Source of the DNA: Stercoripulliclostridium_A sp964480195
GTDB lineage: Bacteria > Bacillota > Clostridia > Christensenellales > DTU072
Length of the DNA: 64,000 bases
Direction: 5' to 3'
Assembly (NCBI GenBank): GCA_964480195.1
Contig: CAYZOJ010000002.1
Span: forward strand, 1-64,000
This document shows positions 1 to 9,031 of the stretch, piece by piece. The notes beneath the pieces were generated by a model. It saw nothing but the letters and a program-made list of their open reading frames with translations, searched no databases and was not told the origin of the DNA. Within the stretch, counting starts at the first letter, position 1, and every line of letters starts with the position of its first letter. Both the position numbers and the translations under genes were made by a program.

Positions 1-7
1 GCTATCG

Positions 8-35
8 CAGATGAAATTTTCACTCCGTGAAAGTT
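8..35. repeat. possible copy of the ATGAAAT/ATTTCAT hairpin repeat
   Basis: The stretch reads GATGAAAT followed by a small palindrome, TTTCAC-TCC-GTGAAA. The combination of a GATGAAAT spacer and a hairpin with a CACTCCGTG core resembles the units of the repeat element at 9693-9930, where the reverse complement, CCACGGAGTGG, occurs. Nothing else is evident between the window start and the stop codon of the AraC gene at 171. Confidence 0.3.
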
Positions 36-170
36 GTGGTTTTTAAGAGTAGAAAAACCAAGCTTTTACGGTTACATCTTATTTTTATTCCCCGTTAGTT
101 TTATGATTGTGGCAATTTGGTTTCGTGGTTTGTGGGCAACTTTTGTTGTATATTGATTCGGCTTTGTTGG

Positions 171-1052
171 TTAAGAAAGCTTGCGCGTGGCGTGCCGATA
201 CTCGGTCGGGCTCTTTTTGTAGCGTTTCCGAAAGGCTTCGGCATAGTAGCTGGCTCCGTTAAATCCGATTTCTCGGGCTATGGCGGTAACGGTCAAGTCG
301 GTTTCTTTAAGATAGCGGGTGCTTTCGTCGAGGCGTACACGATTCAAATAGGCGTTCGGCGTTTGTCCCGTATACTTTGCAAACAGTTTGCAACATTTGC
401 TTTGTCCGACGTTCCCGGCAGTGGCAATATCGCCGAGTTTAATTTCGCTCTTATAATGTTTCATTATGAATTCAAGCATATTCTTTATGCTTATTCCGTC
501 CGGACTCAACGCCGTTTTAGTATCGCCCAAGTCCATACTTTCATATATGAGTGCCCATATCAAACCGAAGTAGCTTTGTATCAAAAGCGGTGCGGTTTTT
601 TGGTCTTTGACATCGTATATCTGACGTATGAGTTTTAGTATTTCGCCTTGTCGCGTGTCGACATCGGTGAGCTTGATGTAAGGGAGCCCCTCGGCTTTTA
701 GAATCGGCTGAATAAAATCGCGTTCGGTCGACGGCAGTGAGCAAAGTAAAACCGGATGTAGCAATATACAGATAAAGTCGCATTCGGCGTCCGAAACCGA
801 GTAACCGTAATGCAAATGTTTGGAGTTTACGATTACGCCGTCGCCTGCTTCAAGTTCGATGATTTCACCGGCGACGTTATAGTTCATTCTACCCGAGATT
901 ATCGCTATGAGCTCTATATCGTCGTGCCAGTGGGCAGGGGCTTTGCCGTCGGGATAGAGAGATAGCAGTCCGCGCCTTGCGTAAACAGGGTAATCGTCGA
1001 ACGTATATTTGACTTTTTCGGATTTGTCGCGGTTGAGTTCCATTCCAATCAT
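171..1052 (-). CDS. AraC family transcriptional regulator with N-terminal cupin domain
   Basis: A 293-residue transcription factor. The N-terminal half is a cupin-type sensor domain (HWHDDIELIAIISG, then a glycine turn and HLHYGYS) expected to bind a small ligand. The C-terminal ~100 residues are the double helix-turn-helix AraC DNA-binding domain (GDIATAGNVGQSKCCKLF and AIAREIGFNGASYYAEAFRK, ending KKSPTEYR). The start at 1052 is preferred over an in-frame upstream ATG because a GAGG box lies 8 bases before it and the cupin alignment begins there. The gene is divergent from the MATE exporter at 1163, so it may control the exporter/acetyltransferase pair; that is inference from position. It could equally sense a sugar, as many family members do. 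Confidence 0.9.
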   Translation of the reverse strand: MIGMELNRDKSEKVKYTFDDYPVYARRGLLSLYPDGKAPAHWHDDIELIAIISGRMNYNVAGEIIELEAGDGVIVNSKHLHYGYSVSDAECDFICILLHPVLLCSLPSTERDFIQPILKAEGLPYIKLTDVDTRQGEILKLIRQIYDVKDQKTAPLLIQSYFGLIWALIYESMDLGDTKTALSPDGISIKNMLEFIMKHYKSEIKLGDIATAGNVGQSKCCKLFAKYTGQTPNAYLNRVRLDESTRYLKETDLTVTAIAREIGFNGASYYAEAFRKRYKKSPTEYRHATRKLS

Positions 1053-1122
1053 AATCGTGCCTCGCGCAGGATTGTTATAAAAGTAGCCACAAAAGCTATA
1101 GACTGACACTATATGTGAATGA

Positions 1123-1134
1123 TATAATTATAAT
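1123..1134 (+). promoter_or_regulatory. AT-rich -10 region of the MATE/acetyltransferase unit
   Basis: Two abutting TATAAT hexamers (1123-1128 and 1129-1134) lie just upstream of GAGGAG at 1143. No convincing -35 is visible at a 16-18 bp spacing, which would fit an activator-dependent promoter. This intergenic region is shared with the divergent AraC gene. Confidence 0.35.
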
Positions 1135-1162
1135 ATCGTACAGAGGAGTTGTCAACGAGAAG

Positions 1163-2530
1163 ATGGATAAAAAAGAACGTTCGGAATTTGTAAAAAAGCT
1201 TTTCGCGCTCGTTTTACCCATAGCGTTCCAGCAATTTATGTTGGCTCTCGTAAACGCTTCGGACGCACTTATGCTCGGGGCACTCGACCAAAATTCGATG
1301 TCGGCGGTTTCGCTTGCGGGGCAAGTAGCGTTTGTCGAAAACTTGTTTTTTGCGACGATGACCATAGGACTTTCGATGATAGCCGCGCAGTATTGGGGCA
1401 AGGGGGATAAAACGTCGGTCGAAAAGATTTTTGCATATGTTTTCGGCGTTACGCTCATTGTGTCGCTTGCCTTTTTCGTCGCGACGGTAAGCGTCCCCGA
1501 ACACATTATGAAGATATTTACAAAGGATTCGAGCCTTATCGAGGGCGGAAGAATTTATCTTAGAAGCGTGTCGCTTTCGTTTTTGTTGACGGGAATATCT
1601 CAAATATATCTGTGCGCTATAAAAAATACGGGTAAAGCAGGGCTTGCGAATCTGATAAGTTCCGTAAGCGTTGTGATAAATATCGTGCTCAATGCGATTT
1701 TTATTTTTGGTTTGTTCGGGTGTCCCTCTATGGAAATCGCAGGCGCCGCTTATGCAACCGTTATAGCAAGAGCAGTCGAAGTAATATGGTGCGTGGCGGT
1801 TACCTTATGTAAAAATTCAGTTAAATTACGGTTCGGGTATATCGTTCGCGCCGATAAGACATTGACAAAATTGTTTTGGAAACATACTCTTCCCGTTTTG
1901 GGCAACGAGGCGGTATGGGGGCTCGGTTTTACTTCGTATTCCGTCATAATAGGACATCTCGGCGGGGATGCCGTTGCCGCAAATTCCGTTGCAAGTATCG
2001 CGCGAAACCTTATTGTGTGTTTTAGTATGGGACTTGCAAGCGGCGGCGGAATTATGGTAGGAAACGAACTCGGCGCGGGCAGAACGGAGAAAGCAAAAGC
2101 GTACGGCAGTAAATTAACTCGTATGGCAATAGTCGCGGGAGTGATATCGGGGGCAGTGCTCCTTGCCTTGAGTCCGTTGATAATTAAGGTCGTCGCTCTC
2201 GACGAAACGGCCACCGAGTACCTCAAAGGAATGCTTATAATGTGTTCGTACTATGTGGTTGGTCAATCCGTAAATATGACGACGATATCGGGTATATTCT
2301 GTGCCGGCGGAGATTCGCGATTCGGACTTGTATGCGACGCGATAACGTTATGGGTCTTCGTTATACCCGCGGCGTCGCTTACGGCATTTGTTTTTGAAGC
2401 CCCAGTACTTTTGGTATATTTTATAATATGCCTTGACGAAATCGTAAAACTGCCGGCAGTGTATCGGCATTATAAAAAATATCTATGGGTTAAAGATTTA
2501 ACCGTAAAACAGGAGGACGTCTTGAAATGA
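1163..2530 (+). CDS. MATE family multidrug/Na+ efflux transporter
   Basis: A 455-residue integral membrane protein of the multi-antimicrobial extrusion family. About 12 hydrophobic segments can be traced, with the family's two-fold repeat: QFMLALVNASDALMLGAL near the N-terminus and a matching VWGLGFTSYSVIIGHLGG in the second half. It should exchange Na+ or H+ for a cationic drug or metabolite across the cytoplasmic membrane. I chose ATG 1163 (MDKKERSEF) because the upstream in-frame sequence is untypical. The GAGGAG at 1143-1148 is somewhat far (14 nt), though GAGAAG also lies immediately before the start. Its stop overlaps the next start as ATGA, so translational coupling with the acetyltransferase is expected. 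The substrate cannot be told from the sequence. Confidence 0.92.
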   Translation: MDKKERSEFVKKLFALVLPIAFQQFMLALVNASDALMLGALDQNSMSAVSLAGQVAFVENLFFATMTIGLSMIAAQYWGKGDKTSVEKIFAYVFGVTLIVSLAFFVATVSVPEHIMKIFTKDSSLIEGGRIYLRSVSLSFLLTGISQIYLCAIKNTGKAGLANLISSVSVVINIVLNAIFIFGLFGCPSMEIAGAAYATVIARAVEVIWCVAVTLCKNSVKLRFGYIVRADKTLTKLFWKHTLPVLGNEAVWGLGFTSYSVIIGHLGGDAVAANSVASIARNLIVCFSMGLASGGGIMVGNELGAGRTEKAKAYGSKLTRMAIVAGVISGAVLLALSPLIIKVVALDETATEYLKGMLIMCSYYVVGQSVNMTTISGIFCAGGDSRFGLVCDAITLWVFVIPAASLTAFVFEAPVLLVYFIICLDEIVKLPAVYRHYKKYLWVKDLTVKQEDVLK

Positions 2531-3219
2531 AAGAAAAAACACAAAGAATCAGCGATTGGGACCGTATGGTGTCAGGTAAACTCTACAACTCGTCGAGTAA
2601 AGACTTGTTGGTTCCGCATGCACTCGGACTTATGCGTTGCGACAGATTTAATAAAATCGCGATGTGGCGTTTTTTTACAAAGCAACGCGCGTTAAAAAAG
2701 CTTATTCCGTCTGCTAAAAACGGGCTTGCGGTATTTGCGCCGTTCTATTGCGAGTACGGAGTTAATATTCACGTCGGCAAAGGGTGTTTTGTCAATTATA
2801 ATTGCACTTTCCTCGACGTCGCGCCCATTACCCTCGGCGACGGCGTATGGATAGGCGCGAACGTAACTCTTGCGACGCCCAACCATCCGTTTATCGCAGA
2901 AGAAAGACTCGTCGCGGATTATCCCGACGGCAAACACGATTTGGAGTACTCCGCGCCGATAACGATAAAAGACGGTTGTTGGATATGTTCGTCCGCGACT
3001 GTATGCGGTGGGGTAACGATAGGCGAAAGAAGTATTGTCGCGGCGGGTGCCGTTGTTACGCGCGACGTGCCTCCGGACAGCATTGTTGCAGGCGTTCCCG
3101 CAAAAGTGATTAGAAAAATCGACGAAGGCGATCGTATGAACGTATGGGAAACATATGTGAAAAACGAAATGCCCAAAAGTCAATCTCGGAAATTGAAAGA
3201 ATTGTCCGAGTCGGAATAA
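2527..3219 (+). CDS. hexapeptide-repeat (maltose/galactoside-type) O-acetyltransferase
   Basis: A 230-residue left-handed beta-helix acetyltransferase of the MAT/GAT group, which transfers acetyl from acetyl-CoA to a sugar or similar hydroxyl. Hexapeptide turns run from about residue 75 to 195 (ITLGDGVWIGANVTL, ITIKDGCWICSSATVCGG, VTIGERSIVAAGAVVTRDV), ending in the characteristic VPAKVIRKI. The catalytic histidine is in PNHPF. An N-terminal MAT-like cap (DRMVSGKLYN) is present, and there is a ~30-residue charged C-terminal tail beyond the usual end. The start overlaps the MATE stop by four bases. The pairing suggests acetylation of a compound that the exporter handles, as in detoxification, but this is inference. 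Confidence 0.9.
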   Translation: MKEKTQRISDWDRMVSGKLYNSSSKDLLVPHALGLMRCDRFNKIAMWRFFTKQRALKKLIPSAKNGLAVFAPFYCEYGVNIHVGKGCFVNYNCTFLDVAPITLGDGVWIGANVTLATPNHPFIAEERLVADYPDGKHDLEYSAPITIKDGCWICSSATVCGGVTIGERSIVAAGAVVTRDVPPDSIVAGVPAKVIRKIDEGDRMNVWETYVKNEMPKSQSRKLKELSESE

Positions 3220-3270
3220 GCCGTGTCGCGATATCGTTTGTCGTGCATACTTAATTTGATTTAGTGTCGT

Positions 3271-3298
3271 GCACGCGCCGTCGGCGCGTGCTTTTCTT
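3271..3298 (+). terminator. rho-independent terminator after the acetyltransferase
   Basis: A perfect 9-bp stem (GCACGCGCC 3271-3279, GGCGCGTGC 3283-3291) with a 3-nt loop is followed by TTTTCTTT. Confidence 0.85.
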
Positions 3299-3337
3299 TA
3301 TGTGGCATATCGGAGTAACTAAATTTTATCGTAAGCA

Positions 3338-3366
3338 TTGAACTCTTTTTAAGCGTATGATACAAT
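3338..3366 (+). promoter_or_regulatory. sigma-A-type promoter of the arabinose operon
   Basis: TTGAAC (3338-3343), a 17-bp spacer, then TACAAT (3361-3366). The expected transcription start is near 3373, which leaves a ~25-nt leader carrying GGGAGG just before ATG 3399. Confidence 0.7.
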
Positions 3367-3398
3367 AAATATAGACTTATAGGGGGACGGGAGGCGTT

Positions 3399-4928
3399 AT
3401 GGAACGTAAAAGCGTATTGGGCGTGGAACTCGGTTCGACGCGCATTAAAGCGGTTGTTGTAGACGGCGACAGTAAGCCCGTTTCGGCGGGTGATTATACG
3501 TGGCGCAGTAAATTCGAAAACGGCATTTGGACGTACGACCTCGACGAGGTCTGGACGGGCTTGAAATCGGCAATCGGAAGAGCCGGGGACTTAAGCTTCG
3601 TGGCGTCGGCGGGCATATCCGCAATGATGCACGGATACCTTGCGTTCGATAAGGATTGGAATTTGCTTGTGCCGTTCCGCACTTGGCAAAATACTATTAC
3701 GGCAAAAGCTTCGAGCGAGCTAACTCATGAGTTCGGATTCAATATTCCTCAACGCTGGAGCATAGCGCACTTGTATCAAGCTATATTGAACGGCGAAGAA
3801 CACGTCGGACGTATTGCCCATATAACCACGCTTGCCGGGTACGTTCATTATTCGCTTACGGGCGTGAACGCGGTAGGTATAGGCGAAGCTTCCGGAATGT
3901 TCCCCGTCGACGAAAAGACAAAAGACTACGACGCCGAAATGCTTAAGAAGTTCGATTCTTTAATTCGTGATCGCAAACTCCCGTGGCAACTCAGAGATAT
4001 TTTACCCGATGTTTTGTGCGCAGGCGAGTGTGCGGGAACCCTCACGGAAGAAGGTGCCCTGAAGCTCGGCGGACTATTGCCCGCAGGCATTCCGTTTGCG
4101 CCTCCCGAGGGCGACGCGGGCACGGGAATGGTCGCAACGAACTCGGTTTCGCCTCGGACGGGTAACGTATCTGCCGGCACTTCGATTTTTTCGATGGTCG
4201 TACTCGAACAAAACTTAAAGTCCGTACACGAGGCAATAGACGTTGTGGCAACGCCGGAGGGCGCTCCCGTCGCTATGGTCCACTGCAATAATTGTACCAA
4301 CGATTTTAACGCTTGGGTAGATGTTTTTAAGGAAGTCGCGGAACTCCTTGGCAAAGAGCTTTCGGACGAAATATTTGAGAAACTGTACCTAAAATCGCTT
4401 GAAGGGGAACCCGATTGCGGGGGAACGCTCGTTTGTAACTATATGGCAGGCGAAAGCGTAACGGGACTCGATTCGGGTCGACCGCTCATTACAAGAAACG
4501 TAGGAAGTAACTTTACTCTTGCGAATTTACTTCGTGCGTCGCTCTATTCGGCGCTCGTAACGCTTAGGATCGGTATGGACGAACTTAAAAAGGAAGACGT
4601 TGCGATAGACTCGTTGGTCGGGCACGGCGGATTCTTTAAGACGCCGGGCGTCGGACAGCGTTATCTTTCGGCAGCGTGCAACGCGCCCGTTACTTGCCTC
4701 GAAACCGCGGGCGAGGGCGGTCCTTACGGAATGGCTCTGTTGGCGTCTTTTATGATAAACCGTTCGGGGGATGAAACGCTCGGCGATTTCTTAAAGAGGA
4801 CGGCGTTTTCGGACGTGCACGGCGTAACGATTACGGCGGAGCAATCCGATATACAAGGGTTTAATTCTTATCTCGACAAATTCAAACGACTTTTGGTTGC
4901 GGAAAAAATCGCGACGGAAGTTTTATAA
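3399..4928 (+). CDS. FGGY-family carbohydrate kinase, probable L-ribulokinase (AraB role)
   Basis: A 509-residue sugar kinase with the FGGY/actin-like ATPase fold. The N-terminal phosphate-binding loop is VELGSTRIKAVVVDG, the second domain has GNVSAGTSIFSMVV, and the C-terminal nucleotide-binding glycine motif is GEGGPYGMALLASF. It lies nine bases upstream of araA and in one transcription unit with araD, so the expected reaction is ATP-dependent phosphorylation of L-ribulose to L-ribulose 5-phosphate in the cytoplasm. The sequence looks closer to the xylulokinase-like FGGY branch than to the classical ~560-residue AraB, so the role comes mainly from context. Xylulokinase is the main alternative. 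Confidence 0.88.
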   Translation: MERKSVLGVELGSTRIKAVVVDGDSKPVSAGDYTWRSKFENGIWTYDLDEVWTGLKSAIGRAGDLSFVASAGISAMMHGYLAFDKDWNLLVPFRTWQNTITAKASSELTHEFGFNIPQRWSIAHLYQAILNGEEHVGRIAHITTLAGYVHYSLTGVNAVGIGEASGMFPVDEKTKDYDAEMLKKFDSLIRDRKLPWQLRDILPDVLCAGECAGTLTEEGALKLGGLLPAGIPFAPPEGDAGTGMVATNSVSPRTGNVSAGTSIFSMVVLEQNLKSVHEAIDVVATPEGAPVAMVHCNNCTNDFNAWVDVFKEVAELLGKELSDEIFEKLYLKSLEGEPDCGGTLVCNYMAGESVTGLDSGRPLITRNVGSNFTLANLLRASLYSALVTLRIGMDELKKEDVAIDSLVGHGGFFKTPGVGQRYLSAACNAPVTCLETAGEGGPYGMALLASFMINRSGDETLGDFLKRTAFSDVHGVTITAEQSDIQGFNSYLDKFKRLLVAEKIATEVL

Positions 4929-4937
4929 GGAGAACGT

Positions 4938-6407
4938 ATGGAATACAAATTTTGGTTTTTGGTAGGCTCCCAGACTTTATACGGACCCGAAGTGCTCGAA
5001 ACGGTAGCGCGTCGCGCGCAAGAAATGGCGGAAGCGATGAGCTTATCTCTCCCGTATCCGCTTGTTTACAAGGCGACAGCCATAAGCAACGAGCAAATAG
5101 CAAGTGTAATAAAGGAAGCAAATTACGACGACTCTTGCGCGGGAATCGTAACGTGGTGCCATACGTTCAGCCCGTCCAAGATGTGGATAAACGGTTTGAC
5201 GGCGTTACAAAAGCCGTGGTGCCATTTTGCCACCCAATACAATAAAGAAATCCCGAACGACGAAATAGATATGGATTTTATGAACCTCAATCAAGCGGCG
5301 CACGGCGACAGAGAACACGGGTTCATAGGCGCAAGGTTGCGTTCCGCGCGTAAAATCATAGCGGGATATTGGAAAAATCCCGACGTCTTAAAGCGTATGG
5401 GCGACTGGATGAAATCCGCTGTCGGCGTGGCGGTATCTAAGGGGATAAAAGTTGTTCGTTTCGGGGACAATATGCGCGAAGTCGCCGTTACGGAAGGCGA
5501 TAAAGTCGAGGTTCAGGCAAAACTCGGCTGGCAGGTAAATACTTGGGCGGTAGGCGATCTCGTCAAAGAAATGGACGCGGTTACGGAAGAAGAAATCGAC
5601 AAACTCGTTTCGGAATACACCTCGAAGTACACCGTCGCGACGGACGATACGGAAGCTATACGCTATCAGGCAAAAGAAGAGATAGCCATTAGAAAAATGC
5701 TCGACAGAGAGGGTGCCCGCGCGTTTACGAATACTTTCCAAGATTTATACGGAATGGACCAACTCCCCGGGATTGCCACTCAGCACTTGATGTCCGAAGG
5801 ATACGGCTACGGCGGAGAGGGCGACTGGAAGGTGGCGGCGCTCACCGCGATTCTCAAAGCAATGGGCGAGAACGGCAACGGAGCTTCCGCGTTTATGGAA
5901 GACTATACGTATCACCTTGTAGAGGGTGCGGAGTACAGCCTCGGCGCGCATATGCTCGAAGTCTGCCCGAGTCTTGCGGACCCCGATGTGCGCCCGCGTA
6001 TCGAAACGCATCCTTTGCATATCGGAATGAACAAAAACGACCCTGCGCGTTTGGTATTCGAGGGTAAAGCCGGCGACGCGATAGTGGCGTCTTTAATAGA
6101 TATGGGAGGCAGGCTCCGTCTGGTCGTGCAAGACGTCAAATGCGTAAAGCCGATAATGCCGATGCCCAATCTTCCCGTCGCTCGCGTAATGTGGACGGCG
6201 ACGCCGAACCTCACAGAGGGCGTAGAATGCTGGATAACGGCGGGAGGCGCACACCACACGGTACTCTCGTATGACGTTACCGCATCGCAACTTAAAGATT
6301 TTGCGTTAATTGCGGATATCGAATTCGTGCATATTGACAAGGATACCACCGTCGAATCTTTGGAACGTGAATTGTTCCTAAACGACCTTGCTTGGAAACT
6401 TAAATAA
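4938..6407 (+). CDS. araA: L-arabinose isomerase
   Basis: A 489-residue enzyme, close to the usual ~495, converting L-arabinose to L-ribulose with a divalent metal (normally Mn2+). It begins with the family hallmark KFWFLVGSQTLYGPEVL. The metal- and substrate-binding region is visible as LMSEGYGYGGEGDWK (Glu), ETHPLHIG (His) and the C-terminal GGAHHTVLSYDV (His). AGGAG sits immediately upstream (4929-4933), nine bases after the kinase stop. It is the second gene of the arabinose operon and needs the kinase and epimerase on either side to reach xylulose 5-phosphate. Confidence 0.97.
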   Translation: MEYKFWFLVGSQTLYGPEVLETVARRAQEMAEAMSLSLPYPLVYKATAISNEQIASVIKEANYDDSCAGIVTWCHTFSPSKMWINGLTALQKPWCHFATQYNKEIPNDEIDMDFMNLNQAAHGDREHGFIGARLRSARKIIAGYWKNPDVLKRMGDWMKSAVGVAVSKGIKVVRFGDNMREVAVTEGDKVEVQAKLGWQVNTWAVGDLVKEMDAVTEEEIDKLVSEYTSKYTVATDDTEAIRYQAKEEIAIRKMLDREGARAFTNTFQDLYGMDQLPGIATQHLMSEGYGYGGEGDWKVAALTAILKAMGENGNGASAFMEDYTYHLVEGAEYSLGAHMLEVCPSLADPDVRPRIETHPLHIGMNKNDPARLVFEGKAGDAIVASLIDMGGRLRLVVQDVKCVKPIMPMPNLPVARVMWTATPNLTEGVECWITAGGAHHTVLSYDVTASQLKDFALIADIEFVHIDKDTTVESLERELFLNDLAWKLK

Positions 6408-6412
6408 ATATT

Positions 6413-7108
6413 ATGTTGGAAGCGTTAAAAGAAAAAGTTTATAAGGCAAATCTCGAGCTCGTCAAAAACGGTCTTGTGCTGTTTACTTGGGGTAACGTGT
6501 CCGCAATAGACAGGGAAAGCGGACTCGTCGCCATTAAACCGAGCGGAGTGAAGTATGAGGATATGCGTGCGGACGATATCGTCATAGTCGATTTGGACGG
6601 AAACGTCGTCGAGGGCACGTTGAACCCGTCTTCCGATACGCCCACTCATCTCGAACTCTATAAGGCGCACGGCGAAATAGGCGGAATTGCCCATACTCAT
6701 TCGACTTTTGCCACGGCGTTCGCGCAGGCGGGACGGGAAATAAAGGCATACGGCACTACTCACGCGGACTATTTTTACGGCGATATACCGTGTTCGCGTT
6801 CGCTTGACGAGTCCGAAACCGAGCATTACGAAAGGGATACCGGGCGAGTTATAAACGAAACGTTCGAGGGAAAAAGCGTAACCGCCATTCCCGCGTGTCT
6901 TGTAAAGAATCACGGAGTGTTCGCTTGGGGTAAGGACGCAAGCGAAGCCGTTTATCACGCCACCGTAACGGAAGAGGTTGCCAAAATGGCTTACATTACG
7001 GAAACCCTCGGCGGAACCGAACGGTTGCCTTCGCATATAGCGGATAAGCACTACAACCGCAAGCACGGCAAAAACGCCTATTACGGACAAAAGATGCGGA
7101 ATAAATAA
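6413..7108 (+). CDS. araD: L-ribulose-5-phosphate 4-epimerase
   Basis: A 231-residue class II aldolase/adducin-fold enzyme producing D-xylulose 5-phosphate, which feeds the pentose phosphate pathway. Visible motifs are GNVSAIDRESGLVAIKPSG, the substrate-phosphate region PSSDTPTHLELYKA, zinc-ligand histidines in IAHTHS, and NHGVFAWGKD near the C-terminus. Length matches the family. Its TAA overlaps the next ATG by one base (TAATG at 7106-7110), so the downstream radical SAM gene is very likely translated from the same message. Confidence 0.95.
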   Translation: MLEALKEKVYKANLELVKNGLVLFTWGNVSAIDRESGLVAIKPSGVKYEDMRADDIVIVDLDGNVVEGTLNPSSDTPTHLELYKAHGEIGGIAHTHSTFATAFAQAGREIKAYGTTHADYFYGDIPCSRSLDESETEHYERDTGRVINETFEGKSVTAIPACLVKNHGVFAWGKDASEAVYHATVTEEVAKMAYITETLGGTERLPSHIADKHYNRKHGKNAYYGQKMRNK

Positions 7109-7983
7109 TGGAGCTTTTGCAAGAATACAAAAACGGCAATTACACCGTAAAAATTTATTCCGACGGCACAAAAGAGCTTGTTACGGACGACGACGAGTTC
7201 GTTGCCGATTTCCCCGACAGTATCGACCTCAAAATAACTAACAAGTGCGATTTGATGTGTCCGATGTGCCACGAGGCGTCATCACCGGAAGGCGCGCATG
7301 CCGTACTCGACGCAGATTTTTTGAAGGCACTCCACGCCGGTACCGAACTCGCGATAGGCGGGGGGAACCCTCTTTCACACCCCGATCTCACGGCGTTTTT
7401 GGAGCGACTTAAAAGTCGCGGTGTGATTGCAAACATCACCGTCAACGAAAAACATCTTAGAGTTTATCGTGAATTTATCGAGCGTCTTTTGGCTGAAAAA
7501 CTCGTTTACGGGTTAGGTATTTCCGTATCCGAATTTAAGGACGAAACTTTCGAGTTTGCTAAAACTCACCCGAACGCGGTACTACACGTAATTGCGGGAA
7601 TAACCGACCCGGACGAATTGTTAAAGCGGGCTTCTACGGATCTCAAGCTTCTCGTTCTCGGCTATAAAAGACACGGCAGAGGCGAAGATTATTTTAGCTC
7701 CGATACGGCAAAAAGGATAGTAGAGTTCGGTCGTCGTCTTAATTACATTATGTGCGGATACGGAGTGGTCAGTTTTGATAATCTTGCGCTTAGGCAACTG
7801 AGAGTTAAATATCGGGTACCCAAATGCGTGTGGAATAAGCGGTATATGGGCGATGACGGACAAAATACGATGTATGTCGATTTGGTAAAGAGGGAGTTTG
7901 GGGAAAGCTCGGTTTCGGATATCAGATATCCGATTTTACCTACGGCGGAAGAAATGCTTGCCGTGATAAAATCCGAAAAATAA
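7108..7983 (+). CDS. radical SAM domain protein of unknown function
   Basis: A 291-residue protein. A ~40-residue leader (with YTVKIYSDGTKEL) precedes the radical SAM core. The [4Fe-4S]/S-adenosylmethionine cysteine motif CX3CX2C is clear in NKCDLMCPMCHE at about residues 48-58, followed by the glycine strand LAIGGGNPLSHPDL. No auxiliary cluster domain (SPASM-type) is evident in the C-terminal half. It overlaps araD by one base, an unusual passenger for an arabinose operon. No precursor peptide gene is visible nearby, so a peptide-modifying role is not supported. The function is unknown; I cannot name a closer family. Confidence 0.8.
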   Translation: MELLQEYKNGNYTVKIYSDGTKELVTDDDEFVADFPDSIDLKITNKCDLMCPMCHEASSPEGAHAVLDADFLKALHAGTELAIGGGNPLSHPDLTAFLERLKSRGVIANITVNEKHLRVYREFIERLLAEKLVYGLGISVSEFKDETFEFAKTHPNAVLHVIAGITDPDELLKRASTDLKLLVLGYKRHGRGEDYFSSDTAKRIVEFGRRLNYIMCGYGVVSFDNLALRQLRVKYRVPKCVWNKRYMGDDGQNTMYVDLVKREFGESSVSDIRYPILPTAEEMLAVIKSEK

Positions 7984-8043
7984 CATATAATTTAGGCGTG
8001 TATTTCAATTATCACGCCGTCAACTTAAAGAGGATAAAGTCGG

Positions 8044-8090
8044 GCGAACTCGTCGGGATTGCGGAAAGCGATAAAGACGAGTTCGCTTTT
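8044..8090 (+). terminator. hairpin/terminator with a long loop after the arabinose operon
   Basis: Perfect 11-bp arms GCGAACTCGTC (8044-8054) and GACGAGTTCGC (8076-8086) are separated by 21 nt and followed by TTTTGT and, further on, TTTTTT. The stem strength suggests termination. The rest of 7984-8263 shows no gene. Confidence 0.6.
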
Positions 8091-8263
8091 GTATTGATTT
8101 TTTCGGCTTACCCGTATACGCGCCCCATACGTCATAAGTCGGCATATATTTATGCTTTTTTATTTGAAGACGATTAGCATTAGACTTTTTCCGAGCCTCA
8201 CTAAAAATTTATAACGTCGTGCATAGTTTTTCAACGTCGCCACATACTGTAGGCGGTGAAATT

Positions 8264-9022
8264 ATGAAAAAACTCAAAACATTTTTAGTAGTAGCAATCG
8301 TATTATGTTTTGCAATGGCGCTTTGCGTCGGTTGTAAACAAGAAGAGGAGCAACCGCCCGCGATAACCGATCCCGACGGAAATCCCGACGACAACTCGGG
8401 AAACAATCAGGGAGGCAATCAAGGCGGAAACCAGACCGACGGTTCCGTCAAGACTCTCGATGAGTTCATGACGGCGATAGCTGAACGCGATACCGTAACT
8501 CTCGGCGAAAACATAGCTCTCACGGATCAAATAACCGTAAATCGTAAAGTTACCATCGAACTTAACGGCAAAGAGCTTAGTTCGCCCAAGAGCGTAATCG
8601 TTGTCGAAGACGGCGGTGATCTCACCATAAACGGCGAGGGTAACGTTATCGGCGGAAGAGGCGGTGATTATACGGCGATAACCGTGCGCGGAGCCAACGC
8701 GAAAGCAACGTTGAACGGCGGTAACTATACCGTAGGAAGCGACGCGGAAGAAAAGGGTAACAGCTGTATTTACGCGCTCGGCGGAGGACACGTTTATATA
8801 ACGGGCGGGAAGTATTCGACCGAAGCCAAGTACAACGACCGTTATTACGTTCTCAATATAGCCAACGGTTCGGGCTCCGTAATCGAGGTCAGCGGAGGCA
8901 GTTTTGTAGGACAAAATCCCGCTGACGGCGACGACAAGGACGGAGGTACGTTCCTTAAAAGCGGATACGTTTCGACGGAGGATAACGGAATGTATACCGT
9001 TTCCGCAATGAGCGAAGACTAA
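8264..9022 (+). CDS. small secreted lipoprotein with beta-helix-like repeats
   Basis: A 252-residue predicted lipoprotein. The signal peptide is MKKLKTFLVVAIVLCFAMAL, ending in CVGC, so the lipidated cysteine is about residue 24; the -3 position is Cys instead of the usual Leu. A Gly/Asn/Gln-rich tether of ~30 residues follows. The rest alternates short strands and turns (ITVNRKVTIELNGKELSS, DLTINGEGNVIGGRGG, ATLNGGNYTVG, VYITGGKYSTE, VIEVSGGSFVG), typical of right-handed beta-helix or pectate-lyase-like folds, although no lyase catalytic residues are recognisable. ATG 8264 was chosen because AGGCGGTG precedes it by about 5-6 nt and the signal peptide starts there. It is probably a cell-surface protein; the ligand is unknown. 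Confidence 0.78.
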   Translation: MKKLKTFLVVAIVLCFAMALCVGCKQEEEQPPAITDPDGNPDDNSGNNQGGNQGGNQTDGSVKTLDEFMTAIAERDTVTLGENIALTDQITVNRKVTIELNGKELSSPKSVIVVEDGGDLTINGEGNVIGGRGGDYTAITVRGANAKATLNGGNYTVGSDAEEKGNSCIYALGGGHVYITGGKYSTEAKYNDRYYVLNIANGSGSVIEVSGGSFVGQNPADGDDKDGGTFLKSGYVSTEDNGMYTVSAMSED

Positions 9023-9031
9023 GTCGCTCTA

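Noticed and set aside
117..638. 173-codon plus-strand open frame at the window start
   Set aside because: It is antisense to the C-terminal half of the AraC regulator, which has clear HTH motifs.
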